A stretch of DNA of 64,000 nt from assembly GCF_900963305.1 (NCBI RefSeq), contig NC_042526.1:23296501-23360500 (forward strand), read 5' to 3'. The notes below the pieces were generated by a model. It saw only the letters and a program-made list of their open reading frames with translations. It searched no databases and had not been told where the DNA came from. Made by a program: the position numbers and the translations under genes. Origin of the DNA: Echeneis naucrates (lineage: Eukaryota > Chordata > Actinopteri > Carangiformes > Echeneidae). Below, one piece after another: positions 34,280 to 48,100 of this stretch; the first letter of the stretch is position 1; each line of letters begins with the position of its first letter.

Positions 34280-35459
34280 ATGGCGACGCAGAGGGAGAAA
34301 GGCGCCCTCGATTATCTGAAAAAGCACAAAATCATAGAGCTCATGGACAACTTGACGAGTATGCTCTTCTTCTACAGACCTGGTTAGAGCTGTTCACTCC
34401 ATTTTCAAAGCAACAGCCTAAAAACAGCTTTAAACGCTAGGCTTTTACTAATACCGAGCAGAGCAATGGCGCCCAGTTTACAGATGAATACACAGATGGC
34501 TAGTTACTTAGCTTCTACTTAGCTTCTACTTAGTTTCCAGTCAAACATCTTCCCGATTTAACTCTAAGTGTGCTGGAATCGATCTGTCATATTCTTATTT
34601 ATAAATTTACATGCTGTATTTTCACCAGTTATTGTTCATGGCAGTTTTTATGATTGCTTTTCCTCTGCATCTTACTTTTGCTAAGCACAGTAGCGTGCAA
34701 TGAATTAACCTTTATTATTAAATTATTCTATCAGTGTTTTACCGATGCATTGTGATTGCTTTCTTTTATTTAGAGAAACCCAGAGAGTTTCTTATTGAGC
34801 ATCTGGAACAGCTGAAGATTTCTCAACAGAGTGGTACAAAAGGGCCAAATCTGTTCAACAACTCCAACCTGGATGCAATCTTCGGGATTATGGACCCTAC
34901 TAATCAAAAACACATCACTTTTGCACAATATAAATGTGGTGAGCAGAGGAAATGCACACTTTTAGGCTTTCCTGGGCACACACTCAAGGAAATCTATTAT
35001 TGGCATTTATATTTGCTAAATTATTGCGAGGTTACCAAGGGAAAAAAATCATGCATAATTTTTCAAACATGTTTTCAGTCTTCCTGTCTTTATATCATTA
35101 GTTATACTTACGTACCTATAGCTACTTTTAATTCATTCACTTATCACTTGATAGCCCACAACTAATGTAAGATTATCAGAGATGTGTCTACTAATAAACT
35201 CAAGAGTTTTTTCCCCCCACAGCTCTGACCACTCTGGGCATAAAAAACATCAATGACTGTCCTGAAGGTGCAAATGAAGACAGAATATCCCATGAGACTT
35301 TCAAAACAGAAGCGTAAGGGTGGTTTGTAAAAAAATATATATATATATGTAAAATGTTCTCAAGGTTTTTTAATTAATCATTAAAAGACATCAGCTTGTT
35401 TGTCATTTTGTTGTTTCAGGATAAATGGCCTGCAGAGATGCTCAGCAACATATGAATAA
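34280..35459 (+). CDS. efcab10: EF-hand calcium-binding domain-containing protein 10
   Basis: Four exons, 34280-34382, 34774-34938, 35223-35313 and 35420-35459, give 399 nt, 132 aa. Residues about 6-45 (ALDYLKKHKIIELMDNLTSM, then RPEKPREFLIEHL) form an RIIa/DPY30-like dimerisation helix pair, the hallmark of ciliary and axonemal proteins such as EFCAB10. An EF-hand-like unit follows at about residues 62-92. Its loop DPTNQKHITFAQ lacks acidic residues at positions 3, 5 and 12, so it probably does not bind calcium. A role in cilia or sperm flagella is inferred from the family. The poly(A) signal AATAAA lies at 35597-35602. Confidence 0.88.
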
Positions 35460-35596
35460 CTGTGACTTTGTTTTTTCCTCCACTGTTGTTATTGGTTTGC
35501 TTATGTTGGGTTGTTCCTCAGAATGACCTTGTGCAAATCCAAAGCGTAAGCCATGACTACAGTCACACTGCATAGTAATGGTAATTATTAATGGAT

Positions 35597-35602
35597 AATA
35601 AA
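35597..35602 (+). terminator. efcab10: Poly(A) signal of efcab10
   Basis: AATAAA within ggataataaagtaat, 138 bases after the efcab10 stop codon. Confidence 0.5.
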
Positions 35603-35835
35603 GTAATTAAATGTAAAGTGTGGAAAAGCACAAGTGTCTTTTACTTTATTCTTTTTATATTTATATCATTATCTATATTATCATATTTTTTTTACTATCT
35701 ATCTGGTCATTTGTTTAATATTAAAAAAAAAAAAAAAGACATTTTACTTCATTGATTTTTGACAGAAATGTTATGAATACCAGCCAGAGTTTGTTTGATG
35801 GAGTGCAGCTTCTACTTTTTTACTATTACAACTAA

Positions 35836-36833
35836 TGATTAGCACAACAAGTAAGAAATATGTGTTTGGTAGATTATTTCTTTGTTCTAACAATGCTTCT
35901 TGGCAATAAATCTTATACGGTTGGAAAGCCTGTTTATTTCCCTTTTAAATGGTGCCATATTTGTAAAGAACAAGCATTTGTGGGATGAGCAGCAGAGCTG
36001 AATATGGAGGTTGTGCCCATTTAAAATTTGCCAAAACTGCTCTGCCAGTGCCCGACAGCTTATTCTGCTGTATGGTGGGGGCAGTGTGAATGCATGGGGC
36101 TGCATCTCCCCTGCTGGAATAACGAGGTTTATCATCATTGGAGGAATCTGCAATGCAGAGAGATATGAACATGAGATTCTGCACCTAGTGGCAATCCCAT
36201 ATCTCAGAGTCTGGGACCAAATTCATCCTCCAAGATGACAACGCTTGCCCCCACAGAGCGGTTTTTCAGAGACTACCTCCAGAATTTGGGAGTGGAGCTG
36301 CCAGCAGTCCTAACCTCAACCCCACTGAACACTTGTGGGATCAGTTTAGGCGTGCTGTCCGTGCCGAGTGACCAACACAATCACGTCGACTGATGGTTGA
36401 AGAATGGGATGCCATCCCACAGCTGTGTGTGACCAGGCTGGTGACCAGCATGAGGGGGAGCTGCCAGGCTGTTGTGGCTGTGTATGCTTCTTCCACACGC
36501 TACTGAGGCTCCTGTTAAATGAATAAATAGTTAAATTGGCAATGTGTTTTGTTTCTTCAAACTTCAATCATCCAATCCATCAAACGCCAAACAAGAGTCA
36601 ATGGCAGAATAAGCTGTTTAGCATTGGCAGAGAAGATTTGACAAATTTTTCATGGGCATAACCCCCATACTCACCTCTGCTGCTCATTCTACAAATGCAT
36701 GTTCCTTCCAAATGTGGCACCATTTAAAAGTGAAATAAACAGGCTTTCCAAGGTTAGAAGATTTATTGCCAAGAAGTATTTCTACAATAAATAATCTGCC
36801 AAACACAAATTTCCTTTCTTTTTCTGCTAAATA
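35836..36833 (+). mobile_element. Tc1/mariner-type DNA transposon remnant with long inverted repeats
   Basis: The two ends are inverted repeats of roughly 180 bp. The left one (about 35836-36030) and the reverse complement of the right one (about 36650-36833) share runs such as CTTCTTGGCAATAAATCTT, GGAAAGCCTGTTTATTTC and CTTTTAAATGGTGCCA. Between them lie decayed transposase pieces on +. One reads VNAWGCISPAGITRFIIIGG then NAERYEHEIL near 36085-36180. Others read QDDNACPHRA near 36233 and LNPTEHLWDQFRRAVRAE near 36317. This is the C-terminal half of a Tc1 transposase (DD..E). The N-terminal DNA-binding part is missing, and frame changes and a stop interrupt the rest. It is about 1.0 kb against about 1.6 kb for a full element, so it cannot move by itself. 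Confidence 0.85.
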
Positions 36834-37445
36834 TATATTACTCTGCCCGCAACCCTGCTGGATTTGTGGTTGAAACTGAAATAATTAATGAATCTTCTGA
36901 CCATTCTGTTGATTTTGATTTTGAATCTGATGCATTATATAATTATTAAATTAATAGGATAGTAAGAAATCCCCATAAAATGTGAAATTACTTATATCAT
37001 AATTTCTAGTAGTTACCCATAAACCATTACTGAAATGTTTTCAGTATTAATTTCATAATAGGCTACAACTGGAAAGTTTAAACATTAACAAAGCATTTTT
37101 TCCGCATCACTTGTTATGTATTAGGTATCATGAGATGAGAAAACAAAAAATGTGCTTTTAACTAGCACAATATGGAGGTGAATATACTTCATTATATTCC
37201 ACCTCTAAAGGTATTATAATACAAAACAATATTATAAATGGTGAAATCGTTGTACCGTTTCTCATTTTGCAGCGTTGACGTGCTGAACGCGCAGCAGCAG
37301 TGGGCGTGGTCAGGAAGTGACATGGCGGTCTCCTTTTAGGGAGCCTGCTCGCCTTTCTCTGGTTTCTTGTAGGTTAAAGTAGTTAGTCTTTCTCCAGCCA
37401 ACGTTTGCTCCAGATTCACCGGCACAGCGGCCCGTGGACTTCAGC
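36834..37445 (+). promoter_or_regulatory. samm50: AT-rich spacer and samm50 promoter
   Basis: AT-rich to about 37240, then an abrupt GC-richer stretch (37260-37445) ending at the samm50 start codon. I take the latter as promoter and 5' UTR. No TATA box is obvious. Confidence 0.45.
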
Positions 37446-40400
37446 ATGGGCACCGTCCATGCCCGGGTAAGGACCGGCCCAGGGCCGTGTGAGCTCTGAC
37501 TTTGACCTCTCCGTGTGTTCGCGCTGTCACGGCAGGCCCGTACTGTACATTCAGCTCCAGCTTCACTGCTAAACATCACAGCTCTGCGGACTGAGATGTT
37601 CCAGCACTGCCTCTGTGCTCACAGTGAAAGTCCTGTCTGGTCAGCGCTCATTCTGCGGAATGGCCAAAAAGAGATTCGACTGTAGAACATTGCTGTTGTT
37701 GCAGCGGTTAAAAGTGGCGTTCAAACCATAAACTTTGTGTATTAGTGTGTTATGGATGGCTGAAGTGTATAAACACCTATATGGTAAGTGCAAAATGTAA
37801 CTAGAATGTAAAGTTGATGTTATTATTAAATAAAAGCATTACAAATTGGGAAACATTCTCTGATTACAGATTCACACGGATTTGTTGGTTTGTTTGTGTG
37901 TTGTTGTTGTTGTTTTTTTGTTTTTTTTGGGTTACATGACAAAATAAATTGAATATTTTTTCCATATTGGATTGTTGGTCACCCAAAAACATAAAAAAAA
38001 GCTGGAACATTTTGTCAATTTATAGCTAGGCTGTCATTTTTTACATAGTTTGATTGATTAATTGACTGAGAAATATATTTTATGTTGCAGAGCCTGGACC
38101 CTCTGCCCATGCATGGGCCAGAGTTTGGCATCCAGGCAGATGACATTGACACTACAGTGATTGAGCAGGAGCCAAAGCAAGAAGTTCTTGAAAACAAGCA
38201 TGTAAGATTTATTTTTAGTTTCAGACAGAAATTACAGTACACAGCTCCCTCCCTGTCTTATCTTCCCCAAACTTGTACCTGTTGCTGATGTGGTCCGTTT
38301 TTTTATTTGTATTTTTTTTTTTTTTAGGTTGTGGTTCAACGCGTGCACATAGATGGGCTCGGAAGGACCAATGAAGAATTTTTGACTTACGAAATTGCAG
38401 ATGTTTTCCGGGCAAGAAATTTGATCGATGTAAGTAGATGAGTACACAACAGTAGAATTGAATGGTTCTTCGGTTTGTGAAAAGCACTTACTGATCTCAA
38501 CACATGGTTTCATCTGTGGTGCAGGTGATGCGAAAGTCCCATGAAGCGCGACAGAAGCTGCTGCGTCTTGGCATCTTCCGAAAAGTTGAAGTTGTTATTG
38601 ACACCTCTCAAGGTGCACTCAGTCGTGGTAGCCTTGTCATTAAAATGTGCAGAGGATATTTGACAAATAAATGTGCAAATTATATTGATTAATATTCTGT
38701 GGTAAGCAATGAAATTGTCACCACAGGAGTCGTCTGTCTCATGCTTTAAAATGCAACTTAAATTCTCTCTGCTATTCTATCAAGGTGAAGATGCTCTTCC
38801 TAATGGCCTTGATGTGACCTTTGAGGTCACCGAGCTGAGGCGGATGACCGGGAGCTATAATACTATGGTTGGAAACAATGAAGGAAGCATGGTGAGCAAA
38901 ATAGCGGTTCATTTCACCATCCACTTTCTGAAAGGACTCTCAGGTTTTTTTTTTGTGTCCTAATGTCATCAGGATTCTGGTTTAACAATTTCTTCTATTA
39001 AGATTGTGTACTTTTTGGAGTTCATGTTCCATTTACAGCCCTGGAGTAACTTTAAAAGAGTATATCATTGTGCCACAGCCATTACAGTTTCACGTCTATC
39101 TCACCAACTTTGATTGTAGGTACTGGGCCTGAAGTTACCTAATGTGTTTGGTCGTGCAGAGAAACTGACCTTTCAATTCTCCTATGGCACCAAAGAGACA
39201 TCCTATGGCCTGTCCTTCTTCAAACCACAACCAGGGCATTTTGAACGAAAGTAAGATATGAACAATATCATCAAATACAATTCTTCACAGAATCCAATCA
39301 ACTTTATATAAGGTCTTTATCAAAGTCTTATTTTTGTACCATTAGTTTTTATTGTTTGCTCCTTTGATATTAGAGGTTAAGGTTGGACGTCTGGCAGATG
39401 AGGTCACACCCCTAATAGGAGAGTCTAAAATATTTCTGGAGATCCTTCTTTTCATTCCTGGTTTTGAGGTCCCTGCTTCCCCTAACCTAGCCACACAAGA
39501 AGACATATCTGACATGCCCCTAACCAAAAGACACATGGTGTACTTCATATAACTGGTTATGATTGCTAGTAAAACATGTATACAGTGTACTGTTTATGTA
39601 TTCATCTTCTTTTTTTTTTATTGCTGCTGTTGTGTTCTCTCTTATGACCTGTTCTTTATTTTGTATGGAAAGTGGGAAGTTCCATGAAGAATTTTTTTAT
39701 TTAGTTATTACTTTATTTTGGTTAGTTTTTTTTTTTTTTATTTTTATTGAGTGCCATTAGGTTATTCAGGAAATGCCTGGTTGATCTATGCCAATGATTT
39801 CCAGCCCTGTCCAAATCACGGCCCACGGGAAAATTTCAAAAACTGTGGAGTGGGAACCCAGTTGGTGATACCACTTGGTTTGTGAAGTGCTACTTTGAAG
39901 TCTTGAGTTTGCGGTCTGGCCGTTGACATCCTGTTTTGTTTTATTTTTCATTTTTATGAAAAGAAATTGTATTTTGAGGAGAAGGTGGAGCTGAGGAGGT
40001 GTGAGGGGTGAAAGGGTGGAGGTGCCAATGATGGTTATTAGATCCACACTGGCTTAATTTCCCAGGCACAGAGTCTGTATTTCTTTTTATATTTGTAGTG
40101 AAAAAGGGATTTTCATAGGATACTGACATTCCCTCTTTTTCTTCCTTTTTAGTGTCTCAATCAATGTTTACAAAGTCACAGGTCAATTTCCATGGAGTTC
40201 ACTGAGGGAGACAGATCGAGGTGTCTCTGCAGAATTCAGTGTAAATACGTATTTCCATTTCATATTTTCTGCAATTATTTTTTTTTGCAATTGCTTTGAA
40301 GACTTCCAAAAAAAAATCATTATTCACTTTTCATTGCTAACAGACAATGTACGTTCTATACTCCTTTACTTTATGAGAGCTGTAATAAATGGGGTCATAT

Positions 40401-43294
40401 CTCTTGTGGACAACACAGTTCCCTGTGTGGAAGACAAGCCAAACCCTAAAGTGGGAGGGAGTATGGAGGGAGCTGGGCTGCTTGGCTCGCACAGCCTCCT
40501 TTGCCGTCCGGGAGGAGAGTGGCCATTCCCTCAAGTCCTCACTTTCGGTAGTATCGCTTACTTCTTTATTGTAGGATTTGAAATTGACATTAAGATTCAT
40601 AGGGCCCTCTGAAGAGTGTTAACCCCCCCTCCCCACAGAATATCCCACAAGGTAACATTCTGATAAAGGGTATTTACCTTTTACTGCCATTTTCTTTTTC
40701 AGCATGCTATGGTCATTGACACTAGAAATTCCTCCATCCTTCCCAAGAAAGGTGGCCTGTTGAAAATCCATCAGGTTTGTTCACCCGTAAGTCCAGGCTT
40801 TTTCAAAAGCTCTATGAAAAAGAATTTGCTCATGTTGTGTTGGTTTAGGAACTTGCTGGTTACACTGGGGGAGATGCCAGTTTCCTGAAGGAGGACTTTG
40901 AGATCCAGCTCAATAGATCACTCTTCTGGGACTCGGTGAGATTCTGCATTTAATGTTTCTTCTTTTCTATCAAGTGACTTAATCTGACACAATTCCCCCT
41001 CAAGCAGCACCAATGGATATGCAAAAAAAGAGGATATAGAAATTTAGAGCTCTACTATTATACACAGGCTTTGTGAATAGCCAAAAAAAGTGGCGACACT
41101 TAATGACCAACAAGCAAATTTTTAAAATCATGGGACATACAATTGTGTGTTTTTAAAAATGTACTTGTACTTAAAAGATGAAATTCTGTGGTCAGTTTCT
41201 GGTTACCCTTTGAATTTCTCCTCCAGGTCCTTTCTGCTTCATTGTGGGGCGGTTTGCTCCTTCCCATTGGTGACAAGCCCACAAGCATAGCTGACAGGTA
41301 CAGAAATAAGGCACACTGCCACCATATTGCCATTATCAAGCTGACCGAGGGTTTTCAAAGTCCTACACTATGGCTTCCCCTCAGATACTATCAAGATAGC
41401 ATGATAATGTATTTTTCTTTTTCTTTTTACAAAATGTCATCTTTAAAATATGCTGAATGTAGAGAGATCCATCCCTAAGTTACAGCAATACTGAAGGATT
41501 TAAAATGCAAGCTGTGGGTTTATGAAAAGCCTAACTTTTAATAGTTTTATAGTTTATATTTTTTCAGAATTTATTTGTGATTGACACAATGGACGTAATG
41601 ATCAGGAAGTGTAAGCTAACAATATGTGTCGTCGTATATTCAGGTTTGACTAATGAGTCAGAGAAGAATTAGTTGTCTTTTTTTGTGCAAATTGGAACTC
41701 TGGTGTGTGAGGACCTCATCTGGAGCTCTGCATCACACATAACTGTTGGCTATGTTTGCATTAGTGGCAAAAACTACAATGATTAGTGTGGCTTTGTTTT
41801 TTTAGAACATCTGCTCCTCTCACCACACAGTATTTTCGTGTTAACGCTCTTTACTTTTAGTTTAACGCTCCTGCTGCCCCCCCCAATTTGAAAATCTCAG
41901 AAGCAGGCCAACTGCTGAAAGTGTCACGAACTGTGGAGTTGTCTTCGTATTTACAGAAAGCTCATGACTGTAGTACATTGTGTGTCCTCTCAGGTTCTAC
42001 CTCGGTGGTCCCACCAGTATCAGGGGATTCAGCATGTATAGTATGGGCCCACAGAGTGAAGGTGAGATACTATCTTAGCTGAGCTGTTTGCTGACCAGAA
42101 TGATACCTGCTGGTTAATTGAAAGCTTGTGTGCTGGTATTACTGGTATGACAGGGGACTACCTGGGAGGAGAGGCCTACTGGGCTGGAGGCCTTCATCTC
42201 TACACCCCTCTACCGTTTAGACCAGGCAGGGGAGGATTTGGTGACCTCTTCAGAACACACTTCTTCCTCAATGCTGGAAATCTATGTAACCTCAACTATG
42301 GTGAGCCATTTGAAACAGATTGAGTTAGTTAAAGATTCACGCTGAGTGAAACTGACATTAATAGCTGAGTTTTATGAGGTATGACTTCATAAATTTGAAT
42401 GTTTATCTCTCTTTTATCTGGTTCATGTTTGAAACTTGGACTTGTGTTATTTATTGAAATTAGAGCTCAAATTAATCAAATATGGGCTTGTTCAGACATT
42501 CCCCATCTACTTTAAGTTACACTGTCTTTTAATCAGGTGAGGGGCCACAAGCACATTTGAAGAAACTGGCAGAGTGCATCCGTTGGTCATACGGACTGGG
42601 CATTGTGCTGCGTTTGGGAAACATTGCCAGGCTCGAGCTGAATTACTGCATTCCCATGGGAGTCCAGAGTGGAGACAGGTAGGTTAACTAACCTTAGTTA
42701 AGATAAAGTATTTCACAGATTAGATTTACTTCATAGTCATGTAAGGCCCGAAAGCTATGTTTGGGCAGTGAGTCATTGCCAAACAGCAAGAAGGACTTTC
42801 CTCAGTGGAGTTTTCATGTTTTTCCTATGCTGACTTCTTCCAACACACCAAAGCCATTCAAGTTTAGATTAATTAGTGACTCTAAATTCCTTGACAGTGT
42901 GAGTGTGAGAATGAATGGTTGGCTGTCACTATAGTTCAGCCTGCAAATGACTGGTGACCTGCCTAGGGTGAAACCCCCTTCATCCTGACAGATAAAGTAT
43001 AGATAATGGATAAATAAGTACAACTATCTATATAAAAAATGTCCGTAAAAATGACTCTCCACAGATCATTTGCTCCAACACAAGTAAGATTGAGTCATGC
43101 AAAAGGCAAGAGGCAAATCATTCTCACGCATTGTGAGAAGCTTCTTTCAAGATTCTTTTGGATTCCACAGTGTGTGAAATGCACTGGAGGTAATCTGAGT
43201 TTTACTTTCTTGACCTTGATTTCATCTGATTCTCTCATCTCTTTGCAGGATATGTGATGGCGTTCAGTTTGGAGCAGGAATCAGGTTCCTGTGA
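37446..43294 (+). CDS. samm50: Sorting and assembly machinery component 50 (mitochondrial outer-membrane beta-barrel insertase)
   Basis: Fifteen exons: 37446-37466, 38091-38201, 38328-38429, 38525-38612, 38785-38891, 39120-39250, 40153-40240, 40419-40547, 40703-40774, 40849-40935, 41227-41297, 41994-42061, 42154-42300, 42537-42678 and 43249-43294. They total 1410 nt, 469 aa, the same length as human SAMM50. The protein starts [26 protein letters not shown] domain covers about residues 45-125 ([14 protein letters not shown] to [15 protein letters not shown]). The 16-stranded Omp85 beta-barrel follows, with [28 protein letters not shown] and the conserved loop-6 region [13 protein letters not shown]. 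It ends with a beta-signal-like strand [11 protein letters not shown]. It inserts beta-barrel precursors (porins, Tom40) into the outer membrane and bridges to MICOS. Nothing is broken. Confidence 0.96.
42865..42990 (-). repeat. Dispersed teleost repeat, fragment (same family as 15990-16220), reversed
   Basis: Read on the minus strand it gives the family words ggggtttcaccctagg, gtcaccagtcatttgcaggc and tgactgtcaagg..tttagagtcact in order. It is a partial copy in samm50 intron 14. Confidence 0.45.
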
Positions 43295-43410
43295 AATAAT
43301 GTCTGTTGGATCTGGTGCTTCCTTGTACTTCACCCTTAATTGTATGCCAGAAATATTTTACTGGAAGGGAAATTTGCTTGTACAGAACTGTTGTTGCAAC
43401 TCAGTGGTGC

Positions 43411-43416
43411 AATAAA
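43411..43416 (+). terminator. samm50: Poly(A) signal of samm50
   Basis: AATAAA, 117 bases after the samm50 stop codon. Confidence 0.6.
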
Positions 43417-43989
43417 AATGTTTGCACTGACTTTCTTTTTTGATGTATTTTTTGTTATCATTGACTGTCAGAGGCAAAATACAATCATACAAATTTAAGT
43501 CTCATCAGATTACACAAAATATCCCATGTGAAAGTGAAATAATTAGTTACCAGACTGAACTTGACTCTGCTACAACACTGAGAAATCTTATCGTGAGATA
43601 TTCAAAAAAAGATGAAAGAATAGATTCACCGTATGGGGATAAAATCAATCCAGCATGAAGACAAAAATCAGTGAAAGCACCTGAAATCACAGAACTGAAA
43701 CATCATTGCCACCTATTTGCTAAATGTCTTGAAAGAGTGTGCATCTGCAGCTAGATATTACAGTACTTTATATTTCAAGATCCTGCCAGCAAAATTTAAA
43801 GGTGCATGATCATCGTCTGCTTTGAATAATAAATTGTGTTTGATAAATATTTACAGCTGTCTATGAAGGTTCTCATTCATGCAGGTTATAGTTCTCTGAA
43901 AATTATATCTAATGCAGTTGCACTTTTTTGAAGATCCTTAAGGGCTTTTCAGTTCCAAGAAACTCAAAGTCATCAAACTGGTGATGTTA

Positions 43990-44720
43990 TGCTCGAAGCA
44001 GACGACTTGAAAACTCCCCTAATGAAGCTTCATTATGTCACGTTTGTCTGTGATGTGTAGAGGCGGTTTTGAAATGAGGGCGTGGTTTCCAAACTCCCAC
44101 AATGCTTATAAATGGGCACAATCCCTCTAGGAGGATCGTTTCATCGATTGACAACCAGGGAGAGTGAAGTGTGGGTGAGATTAGCACATGAAGTCATACA
44201 GTTATACAGTTACATTAGCACATAGGCATTCAAACACTATACATACTGAGTTCACTGCCCCGTGAAAGAGTCTTCTCCAAAAGAAGCAGTGACAAAGAAA
44301 AGCCAAACTCAAATGAAATGATCTAGTTTTTGAATAAAAATCTTTGAACCCCTCCAAACCCCCTTGCCAGCTTCACCAGCATTTTGTACTGTTGTTACAC
44401 AAGTATTTTCCATTATTGCAAAAGCATATCTTTATTACGTGCAGTATTTTACTGTGGCACAATCACATCATAATACAGGTATATTGTTGATGTTGAAGAA
44501 GAACCACAGAACCTTAATTGTTAATTAACAGTGCCTGCTCTTTCATGAGGCCTTGCACTTATTGTTCCATGCAAATGCTACGTTGAATATTGGCCAGCAG
44601 ATGTCGCCACATCTAACTATCAAATGCTTCGAAACACTGGACCATTTCAACAAAATTGCTTCATAATGATTCAGTGGTCCAGAAAGCTTCGGTTTCTCCA
44701 TTGGGATTCGGAGTTTGGTG
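43990..44720. mobile_element. Possible non-autonomous DNA transposon (hAT-like)
   Basis: The left part (ctcgaagcagacgacttgaa, then cctaatgaagcttcattatg, then ggcgtggtttcc) and the right part (aatgcttcgaaacactggac, then gtggtccagaaagcttcggt) carry the CGAAGC/GCTTCG words typical of a frequent fish element. The internal sequence has no transposase. Ends and target duplication could not be fixed by eye. Confidence 0.3.
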
Positions 44721-45119
44721 CAGATGTGCCCTGGGTTCCTTTAGTTAGATGTTCCTTGATGGGAAGCTGTGCGGAACTACTGAGCATCACTTCGGCGCAG
44801 ACCATAGTCACGTGTGCAGTCACGTGTGTCGGACTCTGCGTGCAATTCGCTACTTCTGCGCACGCGCTGTACTCGTTGTTCCGTAGCGCGTTAGCCCTGC
44901 GAACATCACCGGATCAGCGACGGTGGCGGGTGCCTATTCACGGGCTTCTCCCAATTTTATCTCCCCGTCCCCTTTCCACGGAATACATCTCCCTTTAATA
45001 ACTCGTCGGCGGCATTCCATCCATCTGATAGCGGAGATAAAAGTGACCCGAGAGGGGTTTTCGTTTGCAGTTTTATCGGCGGTCTTATCTGTGAGCGACA
45101 GGCTCCCGGACGCACGCTG

Positions 45120-48100
45120 ATGGCGGTCACTATCGAGGATCTCTACCGTAATTACGGGATCCTTGCTGATGCTAAGGACAACCTCAGCCAGGTACACAAG
45201 GCTCAAAATGTTCATTTTGAAGCACAGACGAACCAACGAATCCCACACCTTTCCACGTGATCTTGGTTTTCTTCCATTGTTGACTTATATAACGTTGTTG
45301 TGTGCGTGCTAGGCTAACTAGCTAACGCAGCGACCGGGCTAATGGGAATTACCGCGGCTACTCCAAAGACAAGCAGTGGCAACTTCGCTATTGAGCTTCG
45401 TTATATTTCGGCCTGTTATATCTAAGGCCAGGCTGTTATTTACTTTTCATGAGCTGTTGTGATTCGAAGGGAACATTTCCTCTCCTGTTATACGTTTTAA
45501 TGAGAACATGGGTAAAGTTTATGGTGTTGAACTGGCGCGTTTTAGACAATTGTGCCAGTCGAGCACCAGCTGTGCCTCCTGGGGACATAGATGTCCACAT
45601 GGAGGACATTTTATTCAGTATGTTTTGCTTAGCTACCGCAGTCTAACACTATATCCTGCAATAAATCTCATTCATATTTCGTATGGGTTTCCGTTTGGAC
45701 AGGGCTCAGATGTTTTGTCCATAAGTGAACACTCAGTGCAATGTGTGAAATCTAACGTAAGTAAACGAAAAGGTGTCAGGGAGGATTTCAGCGACTGTAA
45801 ATGGTGTTTCCTCAATAACAAAGGACTCAAAAGAGACTTCAGAGGACAGAAAGCTCCAGAAAACCCTCAGTCCTACATGAAATGCAGTGCAACAGTACTG
45901 TCTTTTCTCTCAGTTGAAGCTGTGATGAAACCATTTAGGCTATTCTTACAGATGACATTAATCTAAGATCTTTTTGGGCCTGTGACTATGCTGTCCCAAA
46001 CAGGCTATTTTCCTAGCCTTTCTGCCCCATCTTAGTGGCCATACATACAGAGGTCTCTTACCTAAGTACCCACAATGTCCTGAGCAATTCCCACGATTGT
46101 TCAGGTATGGACACCGCTGATTTTAGGGAACACTAAATGTTCATGACCTTTTCTACTAGAACACTTTACTTTCTAACTTGAGTTTTGCTGCTTTTGTATG
46201 TCTAGCTCATGTTTATGGAGGATGTACCTCTTTTACTCTGCAGCACAAAGATGCCTACCAAGTAATCCTGGATGGTGTAAAGGGTGGGCCCAAAGAGAAG
46301 CGCCTGGCAGCACAGTTTATTCCCAAGTTCTTCAGCAGCTTTCCAGAACTGGCAGATGCAGCCATTAATGCTCAACTTGATCTGTGTGAAGACGAAGATG
46401 TGTCGGTGAGTGTAAAAGGGCCTTAGTACATTTTTTTAGAATTAGGGGATGGTGCTTAAATGGTCTTTATCGTGTAAGCTGGATAATGTTATGCGTCTAT
46501 GTATGTGTCCTTAGGCTGATGTGGCGTTTCCTCCTTGGTTCAGTAGGTTTTTGTTGTACAACAATAACTCCCATTTGAGTTTGTGCGCACTTGTCTTTGT
46601 CCAGATCCGGCGGCAGGCCATTAAGGAGCTCCCCCGGTTTGCAACAGGCGAGAACATCCTCAGAGTTGCAGACATTCTCACGCAGCTCCTTCAGACAGGT
46701 ATTTGTTGTTTGGAGATAAAGACTTCGGGGCTGCCACAGTTCTAAATGTTCTGATTGACTAATCAGACTATTTTCTTAGTTGGTTGAACGTTTTGTCTAT
46801 ATATTGTCATTAAATAGTGACAATTGTATATTTCATTGTGCTCATTTATATTTGTTCAATCAGTAAGATAGTTGCTTGTTAATTTCAGGTTGATTGGTTG
46901 ACTTTTTATAAATCATTCATATCATGATAATATCATTTATGATATGAATGATTTGCTAAAAACACGGTTTTTCTAGTCATGTATGGATTGTTCTTTTTGC
47001 GGCTATAACTGTGGCCAACTGTCAATATTGTAATTTTTTCCCCCTCTCCAGTTAAAGTAATTTTCTTGAATAATTTTAATTCATCAGATGGTGATTCTGT
47101 GCTAATAATTGACAGAAATCATGTGTAATCAGAATTTGACACATGTACTTTTTTTTTGTGCTTACAGATGATACTGCAGAATTCAACCAAGTGAATGCTG
47201 CGCTAATTTCTATCTTTAAGATAGATGCTAAGGGTAAGTGTTGCTTCCTCCTGTTTTTATTGGCCTGGTTCAGAGCTGTGGTTCTTATTCTTCTTATTTT
47301 GCTAAGGGCTTTGTCATTGTTTGTTGAAATAATCAATGTAATTCTGCGTTTCTTTTAGTTTCTGTTGAATTTACCTGCACACAAGATGTTTTAGATGTCT
47401 GTGTGAATTGCCATGAACTAGCTCTTTTGTATTCAGGAAACTGATGCTTAATGGTGTTGTTTTGTAAACATGAGATGCCTCTCTGTCAGCTTACTTCATC
47501 CATATTAGTTACATCCCTAGTTAAAGTTTGGGAATGAATTTTTAATCCTTGATATGCGCTGACACTATCCTGTGTTCTGCTGTTTGTTGTCCAGGTACTC
47601 TGGGAGGCCTCTTTTCTCAGATTCTGCAGGGAGAAGACATAGTGCGGGAACGGGCTATCAAGTTTCTGTCAGGCAAACTGAAAACCCTGCCAGAGGACGT
47701 CATGACGAAAGAGGTGGAGGAGTACGTCTTCGCAGAAACAAAGAAGGTTAGCATTTAGTGTAGAGTTGATGTATCATCCATGGTCATTTAAGTGTAATTT
47801 GAAAGTAGCATTGCCACACCAAACCATATAATTGTCTGGAGTCAAATGTCGATGTCCAAAGCTGATTGTTGGATGTAATTTTGCTTATTTCTACATTTAA
47901 GTGTAGTCTGAAACCTATAGTTCCAAAAAAATGAGTGGAGGTGGCTCATGAATTTTCTGCCGGCATAACCAGGAGATATTATAGGCCATAGATAGATTGG
48001 GTTACTATTTGGGTTGGAAACTTTCCTTGGGAACCTAGAGGAATAAATGGTGATTAAACTATACATTTACAAAGGCTGAACATAGCATAATCAAATAAAA

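Noticed and set aside
45508-45966. 152-residue open frame on + in api5 intron 1
   Set aside because: It sits between well-defined api5 exons 1 and 2, has no recognisable domain and low-complexity mixed composition, and has no splice support. Chance frame.
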